Assembly: GCF_029407905.1 (NCBI RefSeq)
Contig: NC_073628.1
Coordinates: 13,855,501 to 13,919,500 of the forward strand
Reading direction: 5' to 3'
Length of the DNA: 64,000 bases
DNA from: Bubalus kerabau
Taxonomy: Eukaryota; Chordata; Mammalia; Artiodactyla; Bovidae
Positions 23,901-35,669 of this stretch are shown here, piece after piece (position 1 is the stretch's first letter; the number at the start of each line of letters is the position of its first letter). The position numbers were made by a program, and so were the translations under genes. The notes below the pieces were generated by a model that saw nothing but the letters and a program-made list of their open reading frames with translations, was not told the origin of the DNA and ran no database searches.

Positions 23901-24602
23901 ATTCCTTAAAAAAATGGAAATAGAACTGCCTTATGATCCAGCAATCCCACTGCTGGGCATACACGGAGGAAACCAGAAGGGAAAGAGACACATGTACCCC
24001 AATGTTCATCGCAGCACTGTTTATAATAACCAGGACATGGAAGCGACCTAGATGTCCATCAGCAGATGAATGGATAAGAAAGCTATGGTACATATGCACA
24101 ATGGAGTATTACTCAGCCATTAAAAAGAATACATTTGAATCAGTTCTAATGAGGTGGATGGAACTGGAGCCTATTATACAGAGTGAAGTAAGCCAGGAAG
24201 AAAAACACCAATACAGTATACTAACACATATATATGGAATTTAGAAAGATGGTAACAATAACCCTGTGTACAAGATAGCAAAAGAGACACTGATGTATAG
24301 AACAGTCTTATGGACGCTGTGGGAGAGAGAGAGGGTGGGAAGATTTGGGAGAATGACATTTAAACATGTATAATATCATGTATGAAACAAGTCGCCAGTC
24401 CAGGTTCGATGCATGATACTAGATGCTTGGGGCAGGTGCACTGGGAAGACCCAGAGGGAGGGTATGGGGAGGGAGGAGGGAGGAGGGTCCAGGATGGGGA
24501 ACACATGCATACCTGTGGCGGATTCATTTCAATATTTGGCAAAACTAATACAATATTGTAAAGTTTAAAAATAAAATTAAATTAAACAACAAAAAAAAAA
24601 GA
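23901..24602 (+). mobile_element. L1 LINE 3' end, sense
   Basis: ORF2 C-terminal frame (23933-24244, with YTEETRRERDTCTPMFIAAL-type sequence), 3'UTR and an A-rich tail. Nearly the same 3' terminus as at 1-836. 5' truncated; no clear target-site duplication. Confidence 0.9.
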
Positions 24603-24977
24603 AATTCCTATTCAGAGTGGCCATAATACACGCAAAAAGGGAAAGAACAGGCAGCTCCTTATTCTCCTCTCTTGTTCCTTCACTACATACATTCACTGAA
24701 AACCTGTGTAGCAAGTTTGTTACATACAAACGTTCAAGTTGAAAACTTTCAAACATGTAAAAGTGCATTTGCATGTGCCATCACATCAGTTAGTTCACAG
24801 ATCTGACACACATTGTAGTGGACACATCCAAGACAAATTGGTGTGCATTTGTATACTTTACTGTACAGAACTGTATGGAATACAATAGTGCAGGACTTTT
24901 ATTTCAAGCCTATGCTGTCTGAAAAGAAGCATAAATGCAGTGGTAATGTAGATGGTACTACTATTCTATTTTTAAAG

Positions 24978-25096
24978 GTGTGCTTAGTTGCTCAGCTGTG
25001 TCTGAATTTTCAACATATTTACTGCAGTCCCCCAGGCTCCTCTTGCCATGAGGATTCTCCAGACAAGAATACTGGAGTGGGTTGCCATGCCCTATC
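24978..25096 (-). repeat. Bov-tA SINE fragment, antisense
   Basis: Contains tgcttagttgctcagctgtg and aagaatactggagtgggttg, both standard pieces of the ruminant Bov-tA consensus read in reverse. Confidence 0.8.
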
Positions 25097-26340
25097 CAGG
25101 TACTGCAAGATTAAAAATGTTTTCTTTATTGTGTTTGTTTTTTATGTATTATTTGTGTGAAAAGTATCATAAAGGTATTAAACTAAGCTATTAAACTATA
25201 TATTAAAGTAATATATAGCCAATTGTCTTAGTTGGCTACCTATGTAACTTTGCTGGATTTATGAAGAAATTGGGATTTTTGAACCCCCCTTTTCCAATGT
25301 ATCCTGTTCATATATAGGGGACTTACTGTTCTGCTAAGACCTGTGGATCCAAAAGTGAACGCATCCCCTCTAGGTCCAAGGAAGTCACATTCTTGGTTGG
25401 GATTTTAGAGGAAACGTGAGATCTCCATAATTCTAGCCATTTCAGTCTTTTCAAAAGACCTTGATCAGAACAAACAAATACTAAAGTGGAAATACTCATT
25501 GTGTTTCTACCCACTTTTAGAAAGTGCTGCTAAGTTCTCAATACTGGATCTTGTAATGCTGGTGGACAATTGAAATGATGTGAACAGAAATAAGGAAGGT
25601 GAGACAGGTAGGTCAGAATGTGAGGTAACAAAGACAGGATATTTAGAAGCTGAAGAATTGAGAGAGATTTTGGACTTGAGTTGGAAAAGCAGTTTTCAAA
25701 ACTAATTGGGTCATATGGTATGTGTAATCCTCACTTCACTCCTTAGAAGATTTCTAATGACCAGTCTGCCTCTATTTTCTGGATCATATTTCAGAGCCAA
25801 CTAGCTGTTTCTCATTGCTGATGCTTTCTCCAGGCTCCCACACTGTGGCCAGCAGTTCAGACTATTCCATTTATTTTTGTTGTTGTTATTTAAGGCAGGT
25901 GCTGCAGGCTACCTACAAAATGATCTATTCTCTGATTCTCTTTCAAAACTGAAAATAGTTTGTTATATATCCATGAGCCCAGTAGCTACAGGACTGCACT
26001 TCCTATGCACCCGTGCTCTTAGTCATGACTGGTGACTTAGAGATGCAAGCAGATCTGTAAGAGGGATTTCTTAGAAGACTGCATTAAAGGAGCTGATTTA
26101 GCTGAGAGATGGGACTCTTCCCTTCAATAATTTCTTCCAAACTGTTGTCTGGATTTTAGTTGTGATGGCAGGAACTTCTGCAGTTGTATTGGACAATCAT
26201 GTAACCTTGGAGATGGATACCACCCAAGCTCTGGCTGGAGACCTCCAGTTTCAGTGGGAAATAAAAATCAAGTTTATCTTGCTAAAATTATAGTTGTTTT
26301 AGTTTTTTTGCAATGTACACCCAAACATAATCCTGATACT

Positions 26341-28703
26341 CAGAGATCAGATCAGTCGCTCATTCGTGTCTGACTATTTGCGACCCCATGAATTGCAGGA
26401 CGCCAGGCCTCCCTGTCCATCACCAACTCCCGGAATTCACTCAGATTCACGTCCATCGAGTCAGTGATACCATCCAGCCATCTCATCCTCTGTCGTCCCC
26501 TTCTCCTCTTGCCCCCAACCCCTCCCAGCATCAGACTCTTTTCCAATGAGTCAACTCTTCGCATGAGGTGGCCAAAGTACTGGAGTTTCAGCTTTAGCAT
26601 CATTCCTTCCAAAGAACTCCCAGGGCTGATCTCCTTCAGAATGGACTGGTTGGATCTCCTTGTAGTCCAAGGGACTCTCAGGAGTCTTCTCCAACACCAC
26701 AGTTCAAAAGCATCAATTCTTCAGTGCTTAGCCTTCTTCACAGTCCAACTCTCACATCCATACATGACCACAGGAAAAACCATATCCTTGACTAGACGAA
26801 CCTTTGTTGGCAAAGTAATGTCTCTGCTTTTGAATATGCTATCTAGGTTGGTCATGACTTTCCTTCCAAGGACTAAGTTTCTTTTAATTTCATGGCTTCA
26901 GTCACTATCTTCAGTGATTTGGGAGCACATAAAAATAAAGTCTGACACTGTTTCCACTGTTTCCCCATCTATTTCCCATGAAGTGATGGGACGGGATGCC
27001 ATGATCTTCGTTTTCTGAATGTTGAGCTTTAAGCCAAATTTTTCACTCTCTACTTTCACTTTCATCAAGAGGCTTTTTAGTTCCTCTTCACTTTCTGCCA
27101 TAAGGGTGATGTCATCTGCATATCTGAGGTTATTGATATTTCTCCCAGCAATCTTGATTCCAGCTTGTGTTTCTTCCAGTCCAGCATTTCTCATGATGTA
27201 CTCTGCATATAAGTTAAATAAGCAGGGTGACAGTATACAGCCTTGACGTACTCCTTTTCCTATTTGGAACCAGTCTGTTGTTCCATGTCCAGTTCTAACT
27301 GTTGCTTCCTGACCTGCATACAAATTTCTCAAGAGGCGGATCAGGTGTTCTGGTACTCCCATTTCTTTCAGAATTTTTCCACAGTTTATTGTGATCCACA
27401 CAGTCAAAGGCTTTGGCATAGTCAATAAAGCAGAAATAGATGTTTCTCTGGAACTCTCTTGCTTTTTCCATGGTCCAGCGGATGTCGGCAATTTGATCTC
27501 TGGTTCCTCTGCCTTTTCTAAAACCAGCTTGAACATCAGTAAGTTCACGGTTCACATATTGCTGAAGCCTGGCTTGGAGAATTTTGAGCATTACTTTACT
27601 AGCGTGTGAGATGAGTGCAATTGTGCTGTACTTTGAGCATTCTTTGGCATTGCCTTTCTTTGTGATGGGAATGAAAACTGACCTTTTCCAGTCCTGTGGC
27701 CACTGCTGAGTTTTCCAAATTTGCTGGCATATTGAATGCAGAACTTTCACAGCATCATCTTCCAGGATTTGGAATAGCTCAACTGGAATTCCATCACCTC
27801 CACTAGCTTTGTTCGTAGTGATGCTTTCTGAGGCCCACTTGATTTCACATTCCAGGATGTCTGGCTCTAGGTGAGTGATCACACCATCGTGATTATCTGG
27901 GTCGTGAAGATCTTTTTGGTACAGTTCTCCTGTGTATTCTTGCCATCTTTTCTTAATATCTTCTGCTTCTGTTAGGTCCATACCATTTCTGTCCTTTATT
28001 GAGCCCATCTTTGCATGAAATGTTCCTTTGGCATCTCTGATTTTCTTGAAGAGATCTCTAGTCTTCCCCATTCTGTTGTTTTCCTCTCTTTGCATTGATT
28101 GCTGAAGAAGGCTTTCTTATCTCTTCTTGCTATTCTTTGGAACTCTGCATTCAGATGTTTATATCTTTCCTTTTCTCCTTTGCTTTTCGCTTCTCTTCTT
28201 TTCACAGGTATTTGTAAGGCCTCCCCAGACAGCCATTTTGCTTTTTTGCATTTCTTTTCCATGGGGATGGTCTTGATCCCTGTCTCCTGTACAATGTCAC
28301 GAACCTCATTCCATAGTTCATCAGGCACTCTAACTATCAGATCTAGGCCCTTAAATCTATTTCTCACTTCCACTGTATAATCATAAGGGATTTGATTTAG
28401 GTCATACCTGAATGGTCTAGTGGTTTTCCCTACTTTCTTCAATTTCAGTCTGAATTTAACAATAAGTAGTTCATGGTCTGAGCCACAGTCAGCTCCTGGT
28501 CTTGTTTTTGCTGACTGTATAGAGCTTCTCCATCTTTGGCTGCAAAGAATATAATCAATCTGATTTCGGTGTTGACCATCTGGTGATGTCCATGTATAGA
28601 GTCTTCTCTTGTGTTGTTGGAAGAGGGTGTTTGTTATGACCAGTGCATTTTCTTGGCAAAACTCTATTAGTCTTCGCCCTGCTTCATTGCGTATTCCAAG
28701 GCT
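26341..28703 (-). mobile_element. BovB LINE, antisense, 5' truncated (2.4 kb)
   Basis: The minus strand encodes the central and C-terminal BovB RTE-type reverse transcriptase in broken frames: 27996-28442, 27295-28095 (DGIPVELFQILEDDAVKVLH, KGRGTRDQIADIRW), 26898-27548 (NNLRYADDITLMAESEEELK) and 26352-26612. It is the best-preserved reverse-transcriptase sequence in the window but is frameshifted and lacks its 5' third. Unit B has an empty site at about 61285. No clear target-site duplication. Confidence 0.92.
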
Positions 28704-29989
28704 TTAATGTGTTTAATATGAAATAGCCTTATTATTTTGTTTGGTTTGGTGAATATATTTATATATTACATTTCTCTAATTTTTTATTTTATAAATTGAT
28801 TCATCAACCATTATACCTAAATTGTATAAATGCAAAATTATGATTATGAGCATGCTTTCCTTTGCATTTTGAATTTTTATACTTTCTTATCTTCTTTCCA
28901 ATCTTGTTTTCTCCATATTTGTACAGCCTGGGCTATGTCCTCTTTTATAACCTCATCCATATCCATATCTGCAGGTGAAAACAGGCTGAAAGCTGTGTTG
29001 GGAGAACCAAATAAGAACGAATTACAGGGACATGAATGAAGGGTGGTGGCCCTTGTTACTCATCATGAATGTTCTGTAGTAGGATCACAGTCCCCTGCCC
29101 TTCTGTGTGCCCAACAACCCCAGGTTTGCTATGGCCATGGAAGATACTTCACCCCCTGGAATTTGAGTAGAGGTGATATGTCACTTCCAAATGGAAGTAT
29201 TATTTTCTGTTCCACTAGCTGGAATGCAGATATAATGACAGGAGCTGGAGCAGCCAAGTTAGACCAGAGGTAAGTAGCACAGGTGGAAGATATGACAAGA
29301 AAGAAGTGGGCCCTCATCTCTGTGGAGAGACCTTCACTAACATTATATGACAGAGTATTGAAATTGTATTTAAGAAAATGTTATTTAGGTTTTGATTACA
29401 GTCATTGAACCTGTAACCTAACACTCATAATAGAATAACTGATCTTTGTGTTAGCCTTGTCTTGACATTAGGATCTGAATGAGACAATATCTACTGACAT
29501 ATACTTTCAAGAGAGTCAAGTGATAGCCCTGCACTCTGGAAGCTGTGCTCTAGTGTGGGATTCAGAAACTCAAGCAAGAACAAAGCCATATGGCAGGAGA
29601 GCTTCAAGATCCTATAGGAACCCATGGGAGGGGAACCTCAATAAGTCCTGATCTCAGGAGGTTGCTTGAAGCAGGGACAATCCTCTATCAGCCTCCTCAT
29701 AAATAGGCCATGGTGCCAAGTTTCACGTAAAAGTGATTTATTTAAAATTCCTTCCAGAGAGCTTTCCCTTTTGATCCAGTGCTTAAAATGTGCATTTGAG
29801 ACCTGGCTTGGGAAGATTGCAAATGCCCCAGGGCAACTAAGCCAGTGGGCCACAGATACTGAGCCTGAGTGACCTAGAGCCTGTGATCTACATCAAGAGA
29901 AGCACAGGATAGAAAAGCCAGTGCACTGCAATTACAGAGTAGCCCCTGCTCGCTGAAAATACAGAAGTCCTGAGCAGCAATGAAGACCT

Positions 29990-30269
29990 GCTGCTGCTGC
30001 TGCTGCTAAGTTACTTCAGTCGTGTCCGACTCTGTGAGTCCCCTTAGATGGCAGCCCACCAGGCTCCCCCGTCCCTGGGATTCTCCAGGGAAGAACAGTG
30101 GAGCGGGTTGCCATTTTCTTCTCCAATGCATGAAAGTGAAAATTGAAAGTGAAGTCACTCAGTCATGTCTGATCCTCAGCGACCCCATGCATTGCAGCCT
30201 TCCAGGCTCCTCCGTTCATGGGATTTTCCAGGCAAGAGTACTGGAGTAGGGTGCCATTGCCTTCTCCAC
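29990..30269 (-). mobile_element. Bov-tA SINE (dimeric, antisense) with 11-bp target-site duplication
   Basis: Starts with a (CTG)n tract and contains two copies of the ccaggctcc / ttccaggcaagagtactgga type unit. AATGAAGACCT flanks it at 29979-29989 and 30270-30280. Unit B lacks it at about 62550. Confidence 0.92.
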
Positions 30270-30739
30270 AATGAAGACCTATGGCTGGCAAAAAAAAATA
30301 AAAATAAAAATAAAAAATTCTTCCAGAGAAACCAGTAAAGTCTCAGAGGAAGCAGAACATGAAAAAGGATGAAACCAGTCTGGGTCTGATATCATGCAAG
30401 TCATGGAGAGGGAAGCTACAGCCTGTTATCACAGGGAAATTGGGATATAAGTTGTGCTTCAAACATGCCCCAATCCAAGGCTAGGGAGCTGAGATTTCAC
30501 TCTCAGACAGGTAACTCCCTCTCATCCTTCAGCTAACACCAAGCTGGTGTCTCCAAGCCCTTGTATTAGATCCTCCAAAGACAAATCAAAGGTGACACTA
30601 GAAGCAAAAGAAACCAAAGCTCAGGAAAATGCAACCTCAGATAATGTCTAGATTTCTGCACCCAGTCTGCCATCTCCAGCATCATATCTGAAATCCTGTC
30701 AGTCTAAAGAACTCCATGGGTCTATACATGTAAGCATTT

Positions 30740-30965
30740 TTTTAATTCAGGTTTTAATTTATATAGGAGTGTAGTCGATTTACAGCATTCTTTTAATATT
30801 AGTTGTATGGGAAATTAATTTCCTTATACATACACATGTATCCATTGTTTATTAGATTATTTTCCCATACAGGATATTACAGACTATTGAGCAGAATTCC
30901 TGTGCAATACAGGAGGTCTTTGTTGATTATCTATTAAATAAAGTAATATACATATATTAATCTCA
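30740..30965 (-). repeat. L1 3' fragment, antisense, shared by both units
   Basis: Reverse L1 3'UTR sequence (gatattacagactattgagc, followed by agaattcctgtgcaatacag). Counterpart at 62990-63215. Confidence 0.55.
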
Positions 30966-31763
30966 AACTCTCAATTTATCCCTCTCCCACTTTTCTACAT
31001 TGGTAACTATAATTATTGTTTTGATGGAGGGAAGTGTCTAGGCACTTTTTGGATCAGGGTCTGTGCTTGTGAGAGTGGAGTGGCCAGGGAAAGCAAGCCT
31101 GAGAGAGACTCATTTCAGATGATGCTAAATGTTGAGAAGGACCTGGATATGCAAAAGCTGGGAGAAAAACTTTCTAGATATGGGAAGTAGCCCCTGCTAA
31201 GGAGCAATGTAGCTAAGTTTAATGAATGGATAATGTTCTATTGCCAATTTTCCTTCCATGCTTGGAACTTGGCCTACAGGTCAACCACCATGACCTCATC
31301 CCATGCTTCAGTTGTGAGTTAGCAGCAATGAGCCATGTCAGCCTTCCCAAGAAGGGAGAACCTGGGTTTATCACAAGGCTGAATATGCTCTGGACTCAGG
31401 GTCTTGTCCACAAACTGGTTGTCGCCAGGAGGATCAGGTGCCAGGGGCACCATCAATGCCTGTGACTATCTCCATGTACTTGTTCTCAGGAGTAGAAACA
31501 TCAAGGAACCGATAGAGCAATGAAACAAGTAATGACTCTTGTTTCATCTTGCCCCGTGTGATTCCCACTGCCCTTTGACCACACTACTCTCTGCCCAAAA
31601 TCTCTTTCCTCTTTTGCTTCTTCAAAGGTGGTTTGTGAATAACAACAGCACCTGACTCTGAAGCCTGGTGGCTGGAACTCAAATCACAGTCAGCTGGGAC
31701 CCAGAGATGTCCAGCCTTGTCCTGTGTTTCTGTCCTTTTTCTCCAACCAGATTCATAGAGCAA

Positions 31764-31981
31764 AAGTGAAAAGTGAAAGTGAAGTCGCTCAGTCATGTCT
31801 GACTCTTTGAGACCCCATGGACTGTAGCCTACCAGCTTCCTCCGTCCAAGCGATTTTCCAGGCAAGAATACTGGAGTGGGTTGCCATTTCCTTCTCCAGG
31901 AGATCTTCCTGACCCAGGGATTGAACCCGGGTCTCCTGCATTGTAGGCAGACGCCTTACTGTCTGAGCCACCAGGGAAGTC
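31764..31981 (-). mobile_element. Full-length Bov-tA SINE with tRNA-like head, antisense
   Basis: The reversed order is complete: gtgaaagtgaagtcgctcag (3' part), cctaccagcttcctccgtcc, aagaatactggagtgggttg, and the tRNA-Glu-like head (gattgaacccgggtctcctg ... gagccaccagggaag). The B-box-like text is part of the SINE, not a tRNA gene. Confidence 0.92.
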
Positions 31982-34567
31982 GTGTCATAAAGCAAAGTCC
32001 CTACAAAATATAAGGGTGATTGTAATTCTATTAAAGCCTTTGAATCTCCAAGGTCTATTTGGAGCATCAAAGTGGGAACACATCCCCTGCGTCCAGGCTA
32101 GTCTCAGACCCTGACGTCGCTCAGCCAGTGGTTCCCTGAGGAAACATAAGGTACATATCTAAGTTGCCAGAAGGCTGAGAAGAGAAAACTTCTCGCTGTG
32201 AATGGAGGTTCGTGTTACCCAGTCAGCCAAGGGTCTGTCTTGTGTGAAGGATGAGAGGGAGCTCGGAGGATCTCAGTTGGGAGTGAGTCAGTCACCACCT
32301 GCACAATGGCCTCCTAGGGTCGCTACAGCTGGGTTCTCCCACTGTGCCTGGAACCCAGAAGAAACAGCCCTGAATATTGCTTTCCTGCTGCTACATGGAG
32401 GCAGGTCTGCTAATAAAATCGGAACCAGACTTGAGGGGCAATGGGAAAGAGATTTCCATTCTGGTGCTTGCAGATATCTAAGAGCTACCCAGCAGTGAAT
32501 GCTATGGAGTTTTCTCTCATCTTTCCCTTCCTGGAAGTCTCCTAGCCTCGGAACCAGAGTTCCTGGGTCTCAAGTCTTCACTAACTTACCTGCAGCTAAG
32601 GTAAGTCATACAGCCTAGGGTTCAGTTTCCCATTTTTTGGATGAGGGAAACTGGACATGCACCAGAACACTTATCCCAGACTGAGGATCAATGCCAATAA
32701 GTGGACAAGTGGCTCAGAGGTGGGTGTTGCTGAGGATGATGAGGTTGCCTCTGGTAGGCAGGGGGCTATAACTGTCCGGTGATGTTCATGGGTCCTGGCT
32801 CAGGACTGAGAGTGGTAGACCACTTGGCACACAGCTGCTGTGCCATGGAGGACTTTAGAGGCCTTGTCCACTGGAATTTACCATCATTTGGGTTCTGTGG
32901 GATGAGATCAGGTAGTTATAAGTCAGAAGTTACCAATGGAGACGCTTGTAGATTCCTCAGCAGAAACCCAAATTAGGCAGATTAATCATCTCTCCAAAAA
33001 AACTCTGGGAACTAGATATGCCACAACACTTAGACAAATTTTGTAGTATTTTAAATACTATTTAAAGTAAGTCATCTTTTGGATGACCTGCTATTTGCTC
33101 TCTGGCTTGGGATGATACCCACAGTTAGAGTGGAATCAAAGGGCCTCTGGGGGACGCTGTCCCTCTCCCTGTGACTCATCAGCAGTGAGTACAGCTCTCT
33201 CCCCTCCACATGTGGAGCAGGAATTCCAGCAGGAAGGAAGTGACCTCCAAGTTACCAGAAGACTCAAGAAGGTCTGACCCTTGGTAGGCACTATTCTTTT
33301 CCCAGTGTTTCTTCTTTCCCTCCTGGGTCCTGTGCAAGCTGCCTACCTCCTGGTTACTGGGTTCTGAATTTCTCTGCCCTTCACTTGTAGATATCTAGGC
33401 AGTCCCACTTGTGGCTCCCTCCCTACCCAGGCCCAATCCTCACCAGCAGAAGGCACTAAAGAAGGGAAAAATGAGACGGGCCTTCCCAGTTCATTCTTTC
33501 TAAAAATATCTGCATTCCTTCTGCTTCCAGACCCTGTCCTGAGTCATTAACATGTGCAGCTAGATGACTCAGCTTAGCAGAGGAATGGAAATGTAGATTG
33601 GGGATGGTTACGCTAAGGGTATCACGTGTGGGGGACAGTTTTCAGATGACAAGAGATGAGTTGGAGTAAGGAACATGTGGTCCTCCAACCACTCATTCAT
33701 TTGGGACCTGCCTGAATCTATTATCTTGGGCTACTCAGGGTATCACTAAGACAGAAACTTCAAAATGGACTTTCCATAAACTTCTTACTGCAAAACAATT
33801 TCAAACATAACAAATATAAGAAAGAAGAGTGTCATGAACCCTATATTTCATCATTTGGCATCAATAACTACAAAACTACCTCTTAGTCCCACAGGTTGTC
33901 ATAGACTGAAGACTATGCAACATCAAGGTGGTGGCCAATTGAGTTCCCAGGGAAGACATTCTTGACTTGCATCTGTCTTTCTCTTCTTGCTATATTCTCA
34001 CATGTGGTGGTTGAAGGAAAGGAAGAAGAAGAATAAGATAGAAAAAGTGCGAGGGGCTAATTCCATCATGAGGGACCACCATCAAAATCTCATGTCAACC
34101 TGGGTACCTCTTAAATGCCCTACTTCCTAATACCATCACATTGGGAGTCAAGGGTGGGCACAATTCAATCCATAGCAGCTATGCATAGCTATCTGTTTTT
34201 ACATCAAGACAGACCATCATTTCATTCTCTCTTTTAACACTTATTCATTTTCCCTGAAGTATTTTAGGGACAAGATGAACATTTCACCAAATGTACATAA
34301 TGAGTATTTTTGGTAGCATGATAGGATATGAAAAAAATGATCTGTTGTTCCCCATAAAATGAACATTTTATATCCAGTCCATGTGCAAATTTCCCTGATT
34401 CTCAAACAGCAGATGTCTTTTCACAGTTTATTGAAAGAATGTAGTCATATGTTACACTTGGTTGTTCTCCTTTAAGACAAAATAATTATTTCTCTCCCAA
34501 TTTTAATGCCATTTATTTGTTCAGAAACAGGGAGGAAGCAGAGTGGTTTGTGTTACAGAATGTCCCA
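31982..34567. other. Intergenic DNA, no gene supported
   Basis: Single-copy-like sequence upstream of the intact PAG gene. Short open frames (for example 32202-32498) have no recognisable domain and no splice or promoter context. A weak MIR-like trace lies around 32590-32670 (cagtttcccattttttggat). Confidence 0.5.
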
Positions 34568-34745
34568 CTACTGGTTTTAGAGCAGGAGTCCACAATACCA
34601 GCACAGTGGGTCAGGACCAGTACCAGTCCTTGGTCTATTAGGAACCAGACCTACACAGAAGGAGGTGAGCTGCAGGTCAGTGAGTGAGGCTTCATCTGTG
34701 TTATAGCTGCTCCCTGTCACTCTCCCATCAACCCAAGAAGGGAGA
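34568..34745 (+). repeat. Ancient mammalian interspersed repeat fragment
   Basis: Text such as taccagtccttggtctatta and gaaggaggtgagctgcaggt resembles a common old mammalian repeat. I do not name its family from memory with confidence. Confidence 0.4.
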
Positions 34746-34929
34746 ATTTAGCTTGTTTTCCTGCAACTGTTTGTAGTTACATAACCTATGCTTAATAGAA
34801 ACAAAAATAGCTTAAATATTGATGATTATTTTCCTTTCTCAGTGCTCAGAACGGTGAGTTGGTGTCCTAGCAGTCTATCACATTGACAAATTAGATGTTT
34901 CCTATTAACATTTGAACACATTCAGACAG

Positions 34930-35170
34930 CTTAAAGTTAAATATTAAAAAACTAAGATCATGGGATCCAGCCCCATGCTTTATGTCAAATAGAAGGAGAA
35001 AATGTGGAAGCAGTGACAGATTTCTTCATCTTAGCTTCTAAAACCACTGTGGATGGTGTCTGCAGCCATGAAATCAGAAGACATTAGCTTCTTGGCAAGA
35101 AATCTATGAGAAACATAAACAGTGTATTGAGAAGGAGAAACATCATTCTGCCCAAAAAACTAGTAGATGT
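34930..35170 (+). repeat. BovB LINE fragment, sense
   Basis: Contains actaagatcatgggatccag and the following repeat-specific text up to attctgcccaaaaaactagt, corresponding to the part of BovB just after the reverse-transcriptase active site. Isolated and diverged. Confidence 0.75.
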
Positions 35171-35669
35171 TTGGCCTTTTCATTTGGATTCCTAAACTTT
35201 CTGTCCAGTCCCCACTGGTCTTTGAAGTCCCTCCGTTTTCTGGTCCTTCACAATTCCCAAGATTATTTTGTGCATTTCTTTACCTAGTCCTGAAATCAGC
35301 CATCTCTTTAAGATCGTCTGATGGGAAATGTATTTAGAAGCTACATGTTAGACCTCAGAATAGTAACTGTCATCAAGTTCTAACTGCTTCTAGGCTTTAC
35401 AGTGGTCAGAGGAGGAAGTACACATTTTCCTTAAAATTAAAATAAAAAGGAATATAATTAGTTGGTACAAACTTATGCTTTCAGTTCAAGATTTAAGACA
35501 GCAGGGTTTGAATTAAACTTGTATAGGTTATGTGTGAACCTCTTTTTCTAGCCACTGAAAGGCTTACTTCAAAACATTAGTTTTAATTATTGTCTTGCTT
35601 TTACCTGTTTACATACATACGATTCTGTCACAATAACAGAAACAATATGAGGAACATATGTTGTTGAAT

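Larger units (their letters stand above)
22641..25405. other. Segment present only in unit A (or deleted from unit B)
   Basis: Unit B passes directly from sequence matching about 22640 to sequence matching about 25405 near 60320-60347. The segment contains a CHR-type SINE, an L1 3' end and a Bov-tA SINE, plus single-copy-like DNA. No gene was recognised. Which unit is ancestral cannot be decided from the window. Confidence 0.7.
25405..31750. repeat. Segmental duplication unit A, block 3 (pairs with 60347-64000)
   Basis: Collinear with 60347-64000, which is the end of the window, so the duplication probably continues past the right edge. Insertions specific to A are the BovB at 26341-28703 and the Bov-tA at 29990-30269. 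An antisense L1 3' fragment is shared (30740-30965 against 62990-63215). No conserved coding frame was found. Confidence 0.87.

Noticed and set aside
27295..28095. A 266-codon minus-strand open frame with reverse-transcriptase similarity
   Set aside because: BovB LINE sequence. The adjacent frames 26898-27548 and 27996-28442 complete the same protein with frameshifts, so it is a truncated retrotransposon, not a host gene or a new defence system.
31930..31981. tRNA-like A/B-box sequence
   Set aside because: It is the tRNA-Glu-derived head of a Bov-tA SINE in reverse, continuous with the SINE body; not a tRNA gene.
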